Below are positions 33,285-45,395 of a stretch of DNA of 64,000 nucleotides, piece after piece (position 1 is the first letter of the stretch; each line of letters starts with the position of its first letter). Origin of the DNA: Ulota crispa (lineage: Eukaryota; Streptophyta; Bryopsida; Orthotrichales; Orthotrichaceae); assembly GCA_963920765.1 (NCBI GenBank), contig OY987249.1, positions 15,934,817 through 15,998,816 on the forward strand, in the 5' to 3' direction. The notes under the pieces were generated by a model. That model worked only from the letters and a program-made list of their open reading frames with translations, ran no database searches and was not told the origin of the DNA. The translations under genes and the position numbers were made by a program.

Positions 33285-34618
33285 TATACATATAAGCATA
33301 GTTTATTTGGTTTGATTTTTTTTGTCCATTACCAAGTTGCAAATTTTAAACCAGTATGAAAAGAAACCATATCACTCGTTGAATCATCGTTTTGCTTCGT
33401 AGCCTGGATTCCTTGTATTAAGTTCCAAAATAGCGTCATTTAAACTTAACTTGTAGTAGGACGTACAATTATATCAATGCAAGGGATCTATTGAAAAATC
33501 AAGTCAACCGGAGTAGGGCATAACAAAGTTAAATTCTCATTTCAAGTGTCCGTGCGGGCTCGGTTAGTAAATCAAAGAAAACAAGGATCCCTTAGACGTT
33601 CAAGTAGACATCACTAATTAATTCCTAACCCTTCAACGTTCCTACAGCAAAAACGTTGCTCCATTCCCCGTGTATTCTGTGATACTCAAGGGAGTTGAGG
33701 GGCTAAACAATATATATAGTCCAGGAGGTCAAGTGTTCACATAATTTTTCTTTGTAAAGGAGTACCAATTAGTTTTGGTAGCCTAGGCAAAGGTTCTTCA
33801 ATTTTGTATGTATCGTCCATTGCACATATTTGCAATCTCAAAAAATTTCACATTTGTTTGCAATGTGCACAACAAATTTTTGAAGGATCATTTGATTCTT
33901 GCCCAAGTCCCCAATTGATTCCTCATGTGGTGACTGATCATGCAAGCTTGACATTTGTACTTACTTCGTGTTATTTTTGTGATTCTTAGAGCTGCCCTAC
34001 CAAGATCTAAGAATATTGAGACTTGCCCATATTTTAGCTTTGTAAAGTGAGGGTATTGAAAGGACTTGATTTTGCTCTAAGTTTGAAAAATTAATGTCCA
34101 TATGTGTAGATTTAAACATTACAAATGATCATATTGTTGTACATATAAAAGGTAGAACTTGTTATTTCTATTTATATTCACATGAGGTAGCTATGAGATA
34201 GCTATGAATACCCCAACAATCTCTAGTTGTCATATTAGAGGATGCAAGGTTAGACAAATTTTACCACACAAGCCATGGCACCCTCCATGCAAGAGTAGTA
34301 GTTTGGAAGGCCGTGCACAATGCAGTAAAGAACAATGAAACAATGTAAAGTTAGAAAGAGTTTTCAATGGGGAATGGTAGCACTTATTTTGTACATTGGG
34401 GGGTGGAGTGTTGCACTACACCTTTCCATCATTTTTCACAATTTTTCATTAGACTATTAATGAAATAGCTTATGACAGGTTTGAGGACATGACTCCAAAA
34501 AAAAGTCCAAAAGACAACACAAGACATGGCACATATCAAATTTTGTTGTAGAAGTAAAATTTCAAAACATATAGAAGACAAGCTCACATAATTTGACAAG
34601 TAGTTTTTGTAACTTACC
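33285..34618. other. Intergenic stretch
   Basis: Nothing coding. About 33626-33706 is bounded by TAACCCTTCAACG and GTTGAGGGGCTAA, a possible very short TTAA-type derivative. Confidence 0.35.
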
Positions 34619-35531
34619 TTAACCCCTCACCGCCCAAGGGGCCTAAATCAGGCCCTTGTGAATTTTATTCAATGGTGCGCAACCTTTTTTCAAGATTTTT
34701 TTTAGTGATTACTATTATTTTTAAATTCTTATTGAAGTCTAGTTTCAGCATTAGGAGTTGATTTTGAAAATGAATTAAAGTGACTTGTCTATTCAAGATT
34801 TTGTGCAAAGGTGTCCATTGTAAGTCTCCACTTTCTAGTGTTGAAGGCTCTTGGAAATGAGCCTCAAGTACGTTAGAACTTGGAACGCGTTATTCGTTAA
34901 ATTGGGAAAAACAATACATTTTGGGACTTTCAAGAATTCAGATGATCACCTAAATTTGAGCTCACAGCGTTTTTTTTGGTACACATGCCCTCACTTGAGA
35001 GGAGGAATTTGTGAGGGAAAAAATCTTAGTGGCTCAAACTGAATTTGATACCTTTGAATTTAGTTTAAGGTAACTTTTTGGGTTTCAGGTGGAATACAAA
35101 ATGGTACCTACGTTTTTCCCAATTTAATGAATAACATGTTTTGGAGAAAAAATCACATTGAAAATTCAATTTAAAAAATTGTAAAATAGATTTTGAGAAG
35201 CCTTAAATTGATTGGGGTTATACATGTTATACTTAACATACTTATATTTTTTGGTACCCTTAGTTTTAGGTTTGAGATGCAAAAAGAGGATTGAAAGACT
35301 TCAAATCAATTTCGCAGTTTTAACACCCTCATAATCAAACATTATAATCTTTCAATCCACAAGTGATATTGCTGTGATTTCTTTTTGTATGTGATTTGTA
35401 ATATGTCTACTTTGAATTTGTATGGTTGCGCTTCAAAAAAGATTGATAAGATTGATCAAAATGTCGACATTTTGTTTACTTTCAAGAAAATTTTGAGATA
35501 CTCAAAAGTACTATAGGCGGTGAGGGGTTAA
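34619..35531. mobile_element. TTAA-bounded element with a nested inverted repeat
   Basis: The ends TTAACCCCTCACCGCCCAAGG and TAGGCGGTGAGGGGTTAA match perfectly over 14 bp inside the TTAA flanks. The outer parts of the interior resemble family A (TTCAAGATTTTGTGCAAAGG, AACACCCTCATAATCAAACAT). The extra length comes from an internal inverted repeat, with arms GCGTTATTCGTTAAATTGGG (about 34886) and CCCAATTTAATGAATAACATG (about 35118), which sits where the other family A copies are continuous. Confidence 0.8.
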
Positions 35532-36075
35532 CCGAGGGAAAATAGTCAATAAACCAATAAAACAAGGCCAAGTTATTAAGCTCTCTTATCACCTTATAAG
35601 CATTAAGTTTTCCTTAATAAAATCTGCACAATACACTAGTTTTTTAAATTAATATTAAAACCCATGTTGATACAATGGTGTTTCCTCATGCTTGTTTTGG
35701 AGCTGAGAAGCTGTACCATACTTTTGCTTAAAGCCAAGATTAGTATTTGTCTTTTTTGGTTTTGAAAAAAAAAACCATGTTGAATTCATAAAAATGACTC
35801 ATTTTAACATAAACGACGTTTTATAATTCATCATAGCTAAATTCACCACCAATAGAAAGATCTCATTCACACTCATAATACAGGAAGAGCACAATAATGT
35901 GAAAGATAGAGAGTCGATAATACGTATTGCAAAACTGATGTCAAAACTAGCTATAGTATTCCATGTAACAATATTTTCTGTTTTTTCTATTGCTTGTTTT
36001 CAAGCTAGGGTAGAGCTTTCTTTTAAGTTGTTAAAGTTCTGGTCATATCTTCTGTTATGCAACATCTTTCTTCCT

Positions 36076-36140
36076 GACTTGACTTGTACAGAACATCCGT
36101 GGCTTCTGACTAGACTTGTACAGAACATCCGTGGCTTCTG
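36076..36140. repeat. 32-bp tandem duplication
   Basis: Two exact copies of a 32-bp unit beginning GACTTGTACAGAACATCCG and ending GCTTCTGACTA. Confidence 0.92.
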
Positions 36141-36237
36141 ACTACTGTAGTGTCTTGGTATCAATGCTGTCATATCTTTCTTTTGACCGATTTCCATGCA
36201 AGTGATAACTTACAACTGAACAATCTGAATCAAGTTA

Positions 36238-37146
36238 TTAACCCCTAAAGGACCAAAGTCCCCTCGGGGACAAATGGGATTTCGGGCATGTACCTATGGC
36301 TAATTTATTTTTTATGATTTTCTGAAATTTTTACTAAAGGTGGGGAATTTCAATGATCTATGTGGGCATCTAACTTTTTCTTCATTCCAACATTTGCTGA
36401 AGAAGTTATGCATGAATTTATGAAAAACAGTGTTCAAGGGGCAGCCAAAAACTTTTTTAAAAATTTCATTTTTTTCAAATAAAAATCTAAAATAGGTTCT
36501 TTAGACTTATATAGATGTGGGGAGCTTTGAATCATTCAATTTTGATAAATGAGATGAAAATTATGAGGAGTTTTTTGTTTGCCGGCAGTTCTAGATTCTC
36601 TACTCTAAAATAAACTTTGAAGTCCTTTATTTTACTCAATTTTCATTATTTTGAAAAAACAACAAAACCAAAAGATGTAGGTTGTTTATCACAATATTAT
36701 AACCATTGGGATCTCCATTTTTCATTTTTATAATTAAATTGTGACTCATTCTCTACTTCTTTTTTCTTCCTATTTTTTCCCATGTGTTGTATAGTTCCAA
36801 TTGATTGGAAAATTCTCCCGCACATACCTTACTTGGTCTCCTACATGGGAAAAATAAACCTGAACTTTGTGTAGAGTAATTTTTTGATCTAAGAGTGGTC
36901 AAAGCCTTCTAAAATTTTTGGGCAGTAGCAAAAAAAACACATTTTTACAATTCATATGTAAATATCTCACTCATTTTTGTGTAAATTGAGTTGAATTTTT
37001 ACCACGTGTACCTCTTATAGTCTACTGTAAGATCTTATGATTAAATTCTTGTAAAAATCTTAATTTTTACCATTATACTTGCTTCCTCAAAAATGACAAT
37101 TTTTTGTGTTTTTCACAGAAAAATGGCTTGGTCCTTTAGGGGTTAA
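36238..37146. mobile_element. TTAA-bounded MITE, family B copy
   Basis: TTAACCCCTAAAGGACC at the left and GGTCCTTTAGGGGTTAA at the right: perfect 13-bp terminal repeats inside perfect TTAA duplications; 909 bp. The left end continues with CCCCTCGGGGACAAATGGG. The interior aligns with 13128-14070, and its left half also aligns with both arms of 37614-38321. Non-coding. Confidence 0.88.
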
Positions 37147-37527
37147 TGGCCTTACAAAAGGTTGACAAATTTTAGGTGTAACTGTCCGATCCTCTAAAAG
37201 AAATGCCCTAAATCAATCCTTAGAAAAAAGCCCTATAAAAAGAACCCCAGAAAACTGTCCACAACAAAAAGTAATGCCCTTATCAATCATTGCGGAAAAA
37301 CCTTTAGTGCATTTGTAATTCAGGTCTTTTAAAATTTACTTATTGTCGTAGTACAAAGTGTCTACATGGCAACGTTTAAATCGCCCATTTACATAATTAT
37401 TTATATTAATTGATTATTGAAATAAATTGTATATATAGATGGGTTTTAGAACCGATGGGAAATCTTTACAGGGTGTTTTAGTAACAAAGTGATTTATTTC
37501 ACCTTGTATCAAACATGTGACTGCTTT

Positions 37528-38367
37528 AGAGCTTCTCCACTGCAGCCCCGTAAGCAGACCCTAAATACGGAGCGTGATTTGTTAATAGCCTTCAAATCAT
37601 GATCTGATGCCTATTAATCCCTAAAGAATCACTTGTCTCTAGGGGGATAAATGGGATTTTTGGTTTGTACCTATGATTAAATTACTTTGTGTAATTTTTT
37701 GAAAATTTTATAGAAGATGGGGAACTCAAAAATCTGTGTGGGTATTTATTTTTTCCTCATTCCAACATTTATTAAAGAAGTTAAAAATGAATTTATGAGA
37801 ATTTTTGTTCGATGGGCAGCCCAAAAACTTCTTTTAAATTTTTATTTTCTTAAAATAAAAATTTGAGGTTAGTTCTTTAGACTTACACATATGTGGGAAG
37901 CTTTGAATCATTCAATTCTAATTGATGAGATGAAAGTTACGAGAAGTTTTAGTTTGCGGGTAGGTGTGAAAAATCTCAAAACTATGCCTACCCGCAAACT
38001 AAAACTTCTCATAACTTTCATCTCATCAATTAGAATTGAATGATTCAAAGCTTCCCACATATGTGTAAGTCTAAAGAACTAACCTCAAATTTTTATTTTA
38101 AGAAAATATTTTGGGTTGCCCGTCGAACAAAAATTCTCATAAATTCATTTTTAACTTCTTCAAGAAATGTTGGAATGAGGAAAAATAGATACCCAAATAG
38201 ATTTTTGAGTTCCCCATATTCTATAAAAGTTTCAAAAAATTACACAAAGTAATTTAGCCATAGGTACATGCCCAAAATTCCATTTGTCCCCCGTAGGGAC
38301 AAGGGGTCCTTTAGAGGCTAACAAATTATGTTTTGTATTCAGGGTCTGGCTGCAGTGGAGAAGCTCT
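37528..38367. mobile_element. Small MITE with AGAGCTTCTCCACTGCAGCC ends, split by 37614-38321
   Basis: AGAGCTTCTCCACTGCAGCC at the left and GGCTGCAGTGGAGAAGCTCT at the right are a perfect 20-bp inverted repeat. The inner arms continue to pair (AGACCCTAAATACGG with a CAGGGTCTGG stretch; GATTTGTTA with TAACAAATTATG). Without the inserted element it would be about 130 bp, almost entirely hairpin. Confidence 0.8.
37614..38321. mobile_element. Inverted-duplication derivative of the family B element
   Basis: The left end TTAATCCCTAAAG and right end CTTTAGAGGCTAA are followed by arms of about 350 bp that are near-perfect reverse complements, meeting at a short loop near 37970. Both arms correspond to the left half of 36238-37146 (CATTCCAACATTT, GAGCTTTGAATCATTCAATT landmarks). 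The element is therefore two left halves head to head, with the right half lost. 708 bp, non-coding. Confidence 0.85.
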
Positions 38368-38369
38368 TG

Positions 38370-40340
38370 TATCTCAAACTAATTGATGTACTTTAAGACT
38401 AAACCTTAATTTTAGAGTGGTTAGCATAGATTTGAAGGTCTCATTGGACCTAAGGAGTTTCAGTTCAAATGTTTCATCAAAGAAGTGAAACCTTGAGTAT
38501 AAATAATCACTTTAAGATCGATTTTAAGGAATTTTATGATTTCTATGTGTAATGAATAAACTTGGGTGGGTGTAGTGAGCACATTATAAACTAAACCAAA
38601 TGAATGTGCTATACACGTAGTTTATCCTATTATCACTCCGCTCCTATTATCATATTCTTACTTTTTAAAATTCATATTTTTTAGGGTTTAGTTTCAAATT
38701 CAAGTTTACAAATATTGCAAGAAAGGCCTTAGAATCCTTTACTAGTTGTGCAATTTTTGTTTCATTTGACAAAAGTTTGCAGAAGAAATAGCGTATTAGC
38801 TGTGAAGACCTTAGTTAGATATACAATTTATTGCCTCAACACCTTATCTATAGCAATGTCAGTTGCAAAATACTAAAAATAAATGAAAATTGTCAACTAA
38901 GTTAGCACTTATGGATGACCACATTGGTCAAGGAAAGGAAGAAATTCAAAGATGAAAATGACAAAATATTATTATGTATGACAATGAAACCCTTTAAGAA
39001 AATGACAAGAAAGTGATAATAGGGCAATTTCAAATTTGAGTAGAGCCTTGACCCTATCTCATTGAAACCTTGATAACTAACTTATACTTCACTCATTTAG
39101 GAATTTGGGACTTGATATAAAACCTTGACTTGATTATCTTTCAGATGAGACCACATTTCATGTCATTTGATGTATTATTACAAATTTTTTATTGATTTTT
39201 TGTCTAAGGCCCAATGATAATAGGGTAAACTACCTGTAACAACATTCCATATTTATGTTGGTCAGAAAGTCATCATCACAACTATGTGCCTTTCATCCTT
39301 AAAACAAATCAACATTGAAGATTCTCTCTTATAAAACTTGAATGTAATGTCCACGATTGATTCTTATAGAAGTCTATAGTATAAGATTGAGTTAATGTTG
39401 TTTTAGGCATTTTGTTATATCTATTCTCACTTGCTATAGGTACTCATAATGCAATGACCTCTTGGTTGGTCCTTAGAAGGCAACATTCGTTAATTTAAAA
39501 AACCCATAATTTTGGGATTTCTAGATTTTTCATTTATCAAAAAAATTAGGTGATTTAGAGTGAATTTTTATGATGAATTCTTCAAGACCTTACATCAATG
39601 ATGAAGTATCTTGAAGGAATTATAAAAAAAAAAATTGCTTTAATTCATCAAAATATTCTCAAAAATGTAAAATTTAATACCCAAAATAAGGTTCAAGAAA
39701 TTATTTTTTTCCAAATTACCAAATATTGTGTTTTAGTGACTCATGTTTATTCACTTGAATTCAAGTAATTTTCTTTGACAACCATGAGTGTATGTCATTG
39801 AGGTTTGCTTTGGGGTAATCCAACAATTAATCCTTCCTTACCTCAAACAAAATTCAAAACTGACATTTGAGGGCAGCTTTACACCACAAGTGTAGTCATG
39901 AAACTTGGGGCCATTTCTAAGGAAATCTCAATCCAAATGGTCTCAAGAACATCCGCAAGCACTCATTGTAACAAGAGAGTAATTGGAGCCAATTTCCTTG
40001 TATGTGAGAACCTTGAGGCCAAAAAGTTGATGACATTAGTGCAAACCTTGAAAATTTCAAGAGAAAAGGGACTAAATTAAACAAAACAAAAAACAAAAAA
40101 AATACGTAGAGCTATTGATAATTTTCCTCCATACCTAAGATGTTGACCATTTCAGAATATTGTAATTTTATTCAAATAAAACATGACAATGGTCCAAGGG
40201 TTAAGAATTGGCATTTTTAAAAGATACTTATTTATTTATTTTAGGGACCCAATTTTGAAGTTGGGACTGTATCAAATCTTATTTTTAAAATATTAATAAT
40301 GTTTTAAGAATTGAAACTCAACTCCCAGTGTAAAAGTTTG
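38370..40340. other. AT-rich intergenic stretch
   Basis: No gene, no recognisable repeat boundaries. Frames of about 60 codons have no recognisable motif. Confidence 0.4.
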
Positions 40341-40343
40341 ATA

Positions 40344-40645
40344 CCTAGGCCATACATGCCAAAACCAATGATTTGAAATGGATGAAAAGGTAACTCATAT
40401 TTTTGGAAAACTAGGAAACAATCCTTTTTCAAGTTTTCATCTACTGTTCACCTAAAGATATCCTCTCCACCATTCTAGGGCGGAAGGTTTGAGACTTTGG
40501 TTTGTGGACTCTCAAACCTGACAGTTTTGAACATACCAAAAAAGTGAACCCTAGAAAGTCAAAGACTCTGCTAGTAAAAACAACCACTTGTTTTGCAAAA
40601 AACGGCGTTTTTAAACGCTGGTTTGTTTGGTGTGGACTGGCCTTG
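40344..40645. mobile_element. Diverged copy of the GCTGGGCCACAC MITE
   Basis: Matches 12732-13026 in the same orientation across ATGCCAAAACCAATG, CTCCACCATTCTAGGGC, GTGGACTCTCAAA and TTTGGTGTGG. Terminal repeats are degraded (CTAGGCCATAC at the left, GTGTGGACTGGCC at the right). Confidence 0.55.
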
Positions 40646-41072
40646 AAACATTTTTATTTTTGTTTCAAAAAATCAACCAATGAAAAGCCAGCAGTTAGAG
40701 TATCACAAACTCCAAACTAACCTCGACCTCTACTGCAAAGCTGTCCTGATTTTATACACATAATTTACAAGTGGCTAAATTTATACTTGTCTTATCTCTA
40801 AACCTATATCCTAATTTTCAGTATTTCAAAATTCGTTAATTTTTGGAAACTTGCTTGGGAATGCATGATTTGTACCTTCCCGAGAGTGGGTACATCAGTT
40901 GGAACCAACTCAGGTTTTGAGGTTCTGAGAAGTATCCCCAATTATGATTTTCATGATTTGTTCTATTATTCAAGAATCCTGCTAAATACGTTGAAATTTC
41001 AAATAAATTCTTTTTTGGTAGGCATTTACTTTGGAAATTTAGGTGGACTTGTATTGAGCTATAAGAGTTGTT

Positions 41073-41338
41073 TTAACCTTTCAAAGTTTGAGCGTGTCAG
41101 TGTGACCAATACAATATGAGGTATTTTTTTTGTATTTGGAATAGATTCACACCTTTACTACATTTGAGGTCAATAAAGAAGTTGGAATACACATCAATGC
41201 AATTCTAGTGAGTTATTTGAGATCCCAAATCAAAACTTTTTGTTGGTAACTAGTTATATGGTAGCATATATAACATGGCCTATGGTAGTTAGTTATATGG
41301 TAGCATATATAATATGCCCTATGGTTGTTAAAGGTTAG
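41073..41338. mobile_element. TTAA-bounded element, family C, diverged copy
   Basis: Left end TTAACCTTTCAAAG, right end TTAAAGGTTAG. The interior matches 28127-28365. It contains a roughly 40-bp tandem duplication of TAGTTATATGGTAGCATATA... at about 41250-41327. Confidence 0.5.
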
Positions 41339-41339
41339 A

Positions 41340-43062
41340 ATCACAGGGCCACTTTACACCAAGAGTAGATGCCATCAAGATTTGGGGCTATATGAATCAA
41401 GATTTCATTACATATGAACTCAACCACATTACATATGGTCTCAAACTGTATAGTAGGCAGTTTAGATTTTACTTCTTGTGTCTAAGAGCTCTTAAGATAA
41501 TAGATTTGAGGTCATAACTTCAAGTCTTTTAATTCCATCATACAATGTTAAGCATTCAATTTTTATTTTTACTTTTAACAAATTTTCAACACCACAAACT
41601 AACCTTCCATTTTAGGTGGACCCATTTTTGGACTTGGGGCCTTGTCAAATCTTGTCTTTTTAGCATCAAAACATTAATTCCAATTTTGGTTTAAATTCCT
41701 AACATAAAGCCCTTGATACTAATTTCATGAATTGAATTGAATCAATAAGAGGCAAGGACTGGAAGCGTTTAAAAGCTCAAAAAACACCCTAGCTTCTAAG
41801 TATCATGCCTCTCTAATTTCTAAATAAAAAATTATGTCATGCACGCCCTTTGTGTTGTCTCTCTCTTAATTTTCAACTTGACTTTCCACATTTCCGTTCT
41901 ATGCCTTTTCCTCTCTCATTTTGAACTTCGTGATTTCGGTAACTCACAAGCATCCGATTCTTTATAATAGAGAATTTTGAATTTTTTTTTGACACATGGA
42001 CACTTGAGGCTTTGTAATATAAGTTTATTGTAGTGGTTATGCGTGTTTTGTAAGAATAAATAAGGTTCCATGTACTCAAGGCTAAATGACGTCATATTTG
42101 TAAGGTTATTGACTTTTGATTGGTGGTATACATCAGCCTCATCATTCAGTTTCCCTTGGGGTCAGAGAGAAGAGTTCTTCGCCACTCCAACCTCCACTCA
42201 TTTTGAGATTACTTGTACAAATCCATAGACGGCCTTCTCAAGACTTGTGCCAACTGCCAAAGTACCATATTAACCTCTAAGCAACCCCGTCCATCCATCA
42301 TCCATTGAGTTTCAACACTCTAACTAGAGATGTTTCGATTTTGAAGGTAGGCTTAACTTGCTAATAGATAGGAATTATTAAGATGTTTTACATCTGTAAC
42401 TACATGGATTGGGAATGAAAATATCATGCAATCAGTCAAATAGATCAACATTTATTGTACTGGGGTAATGCCGTCTGACTTCTGAAAATTCATTTGGGTG
42501 ATTTCGAGTGATTTAGCCATTCAAGTAAGAAAAAGTTTTGTGAAATTTTGTAAATTTTGTATTTGTCAAAATTGCAAATGTGCACAATATTGACACAGAT
42601 TAAACCTTGTCTAGGTAATTAAAACTTAAAAGTGGCTTTGTTTGTTTGATGTCCCACGCTAAAGTCTAAAGGGTCATGAAAGTGGAGCCACGTAAGAGTT
42701 GGGATATACTAAGACAAAGGGGCTCTTAGAAAGTTTAGTATTTACCCAATATTTGCAAAAAATATGGACTCCATTTTTCAAATGAGTCTTTTTAGATTGT
42801 GTTTATTGCAACTATTGTGTTTGTGTGTTTGATCAGGTTACATTTTCCTAGAAAGACTATCTTCGAAAACATGTTTGTGAGCGTGTTGCAATTTATGGAC
42901 TAAGAATGGCTAATTGGAATGAGTATGATCTTGAATTGTTTGTTTTTCGTTGGTTTTTACTTTGAAAACGTGTAGAAACGTATATGGATATCGAACATTG
43001 TAGATTCCAGATGAGCCCGCAACAAAATGAAATGTTTTGACTTTGCCCTAGACGTGGTAAAG
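41340..43062. other. AT-rich intergenic stretch
   Basis: Nothing coding recognised. A 22-base A run occurs at about 43065-43086, just upstream of the MITE at 43102. Confidence 0.4.
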
Positions 43063-43101
43063 AGTAAAAAAAAAAAAAAAAAAAAAACCCCTATTACTCT
43101 A

Positions 43102-43415
43102 AGGTAGGAACACCCATAAGCGTCTATGTCCCTATAACCGTCACCTCTGAAATTTTGGAAAATTTATGGAAATGAATAGATGTAATTACAAGGATGTACA
43201 ACATGTGAACATGAAATCTTGAAAGTGGTTATGAGTGCAATGGCAATTTGCTCTTTAAAAATTCACAACTTATTCTCATAGTATCCAAATAATACATTTG
43301 AAAATGCAAACTCAACATTTTTCTGTTCCTAATAGGATCCTATAATTTGCTAGTTGTTAATTGATACTCATCATGTTGAAAACCCTTAGTTTGACGTTTA
43401 TGGGTGCTCCTACCT
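43102..43415. mobile_element. 314-bp MITE with AGGTAGG ends, intact copy 2
   Basis: Same ends, same TA flanks and same length as 29975-30288, differing at scattered positions only (for example CTATGTCCCTATAACCG against CAGTGTCCCCATAACCG). A poly-A tract of about 22 bp lies just to its left. Confidence 0.88.
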
Positions 43416-44319
43416 TAAATCCAATATATTGCAAATGGTACGGTTTTCTTTGTAGCAAACATAATAACTTGGGTTTGAAGGCAAAAATTGTGACACTTTC
43501 TAATCTAAGAACCTTTCGAGTTACACTTTGGCAACACTTAGAAAATACGTATGGATAAAAAAAAATACTTTCCATATAACTTGAGTGATTTGAACTCATT
43601 TGTTCCAACCAACCTTTCTCATTTTGGAACGTCCAAGACAACCACTTTATTTTAGAAGTGGAAGTCATAAAACATTTACATGTTTGAAAAACAAGCCAAA
43701 TAAAAGTAATTGGGGTGCTTGTCAGAATTACGACTGAGAGGGACCAGTTTCTGATTTTTGAGAAATATACGACAATTCAATTTTGAAACCTTGAGATCAT
43801 AGTCAGGTGGTACTGTTTCAGTTGCAAGGGTCCAGGCCACTTCAGGAATACATGGGGAGTGAATCAAGACAGAGGGAAGGGATTGCGGACACTATAAAGC
43901 AGGGATTTTTTTTTAAGGCAAAAATTTAACCACAATTTGCCTCACTTTGACACTAACTGGATGAAATCACCAAATACCTCTCAAAGAATCATTAGGTGCG
44001 TCAATTTTTGGATGAAAGTTTTTAAGATTGGATGATGTTATGGATGAATGTGTACACACCAATTATTCTATCCATATATTTTCTTACATGCATGCAGTAT
44101 AAGGTAGTTGCTCAGCCAATCAAAGACCCCAAAAAAATCCCTCCTCCAAAGTACAGTACCACGGTATTTGACTTTACTCTGTACTCCAGCAAGGACGCCA
44201 GTTGCACTCTCTCTAACAAGGGGAGTGGATCCTGACTTCCTGACTTCCTGACTCTTCAGTGAAAAATCAGGGCTCATGGGGCCAGGGTGGAAAGGCTGAG
44301 GTTTTTCCAAACAAGGGGT

Positions 44320-44700
44320 AATAGTGCGGACGATGCTATTTTGTGAGCGAAAAAGGTGAGTTGTGGGTGGTATGCGAAGATTTTTGTGAGCAGGAACCCC
44401 AATTCTAAGCTCAAAAATAATTTAAAATTTAAAAGAACATCAAGATTTTCGAGAGGTGAAATTTTAAAATGCACAATTATAAGGTCTTATGTACCAGGGC
44501 ATTTTTTTTTAGCAAAAAACTGCTACTCATCACTAACATATTGGTTTAAATGTGGAGGGATCACTTCCATTTGGTCGAGCCTGGCAATTTTTTGCCAAAA
44601 AAAATGCCCTGCTATGTACATGTTTATAGATGAAATTTAGTATTTAGATAAATAATGTAAGCTCAATGCCCACGGCTCATAGATCCTTGCTTAAGGTTTA
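44320..44700. repeat. Dispersed repeat split by a hAT-type MITE
   Basis: Same family as 22000-22202 (AATTCTAAGCTCAAAAATAA, AATTTTAAAATGCACAATTATA, ATAGATGAAATTTAGTA). It is interrupted at 44495-44611. Confidence 0.65.
44495..44611. mobile_element. 117-bp hAT-type MITE
   Basis: CAGGGCATTTTTTTT at the left and AAAAAAAATGCCCTG at the right form a perfect 15-bp terminal inverted repeat, extended by GCAAAAAACTG / AATTTTTTGCC. Flanks TTATGTAC (44487-44494) and CTATGTAC (44612-44619) match at 7 of 8 bases. The paralogue at 22000-22202 shows the site without the insertion. Confidence 0.87.
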
Positions 44701-45000
44701 GCATTCCTTGTAATAATACTAATTTGCTCTCTATTGTTTTGTTGTTCAATTGTATCCTCTTTTGGAGTTCTGGGCAATTGCTTCTCAATCCAAATTTAAA
44801 TTCAATCTCCTAATTGTAAATATCAAAACTCTCACATTTTATGTATGGTGAAGAAACAATGCTTTTCCACCGTAGCTCCACATCAACGTATGTGCAGTAA
44901 ACTGAGCCCAAAAACCAAAATAAGGTGGACTCCCCTTATTCCAACCTTGCACCCAATGTTGTGCAAACACTTGTCTAATGTGGACAGAGGCTTTGAATTA

Positions 45001-45395
45001 AAGTAGGCGCACCCATAAGCGTGGAAATAAGGGTTTTGGAGTAAGTAAAATAGTTTACTAACTTTGAAAAAAATACTGCAAGTTAGGAAGTGGAAACCCA
45101 AAATATTGGCATCAATTTCAAGGTTCCAATTGCAAGCATTTGTTCACAAAGATTTTTCAAAGTCCAAAATCATTGAAATTATAGGAACCATGTGTAAGAG
45201 ATGCTAAAAACAAGGCTTGTTAGTTCTTAAATAGTGAGATGGGTACTCAAAACCGTCGTGCAAGTCATCCACAAGCATCACTTTGTCATCCATAACTATA
45301 ACTTAATTTCCCATAACCATTTGATTTATATTTGTTAATCCCTGACAATGTCAAGTAACGCCCATGAGGACACGATGGGGATGGTGGGCCTACCT
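45001..45395. mobile_element. MITE with AAGTAGGCGCACCC and GGGCCTACCT ends
   Basis: Flanked by TA on both sides. The termini resemble the 314-bp family, but the interior is different and matches the nested fragment at 26690-26917 in inverse orientation (CCCTTATTTCCAC, GCATCTCTTACACATGGTTCC landmarks). 395 bp, non-coding. Its right terminus forms the TTAA used by the next element. Confidence 0.65.
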
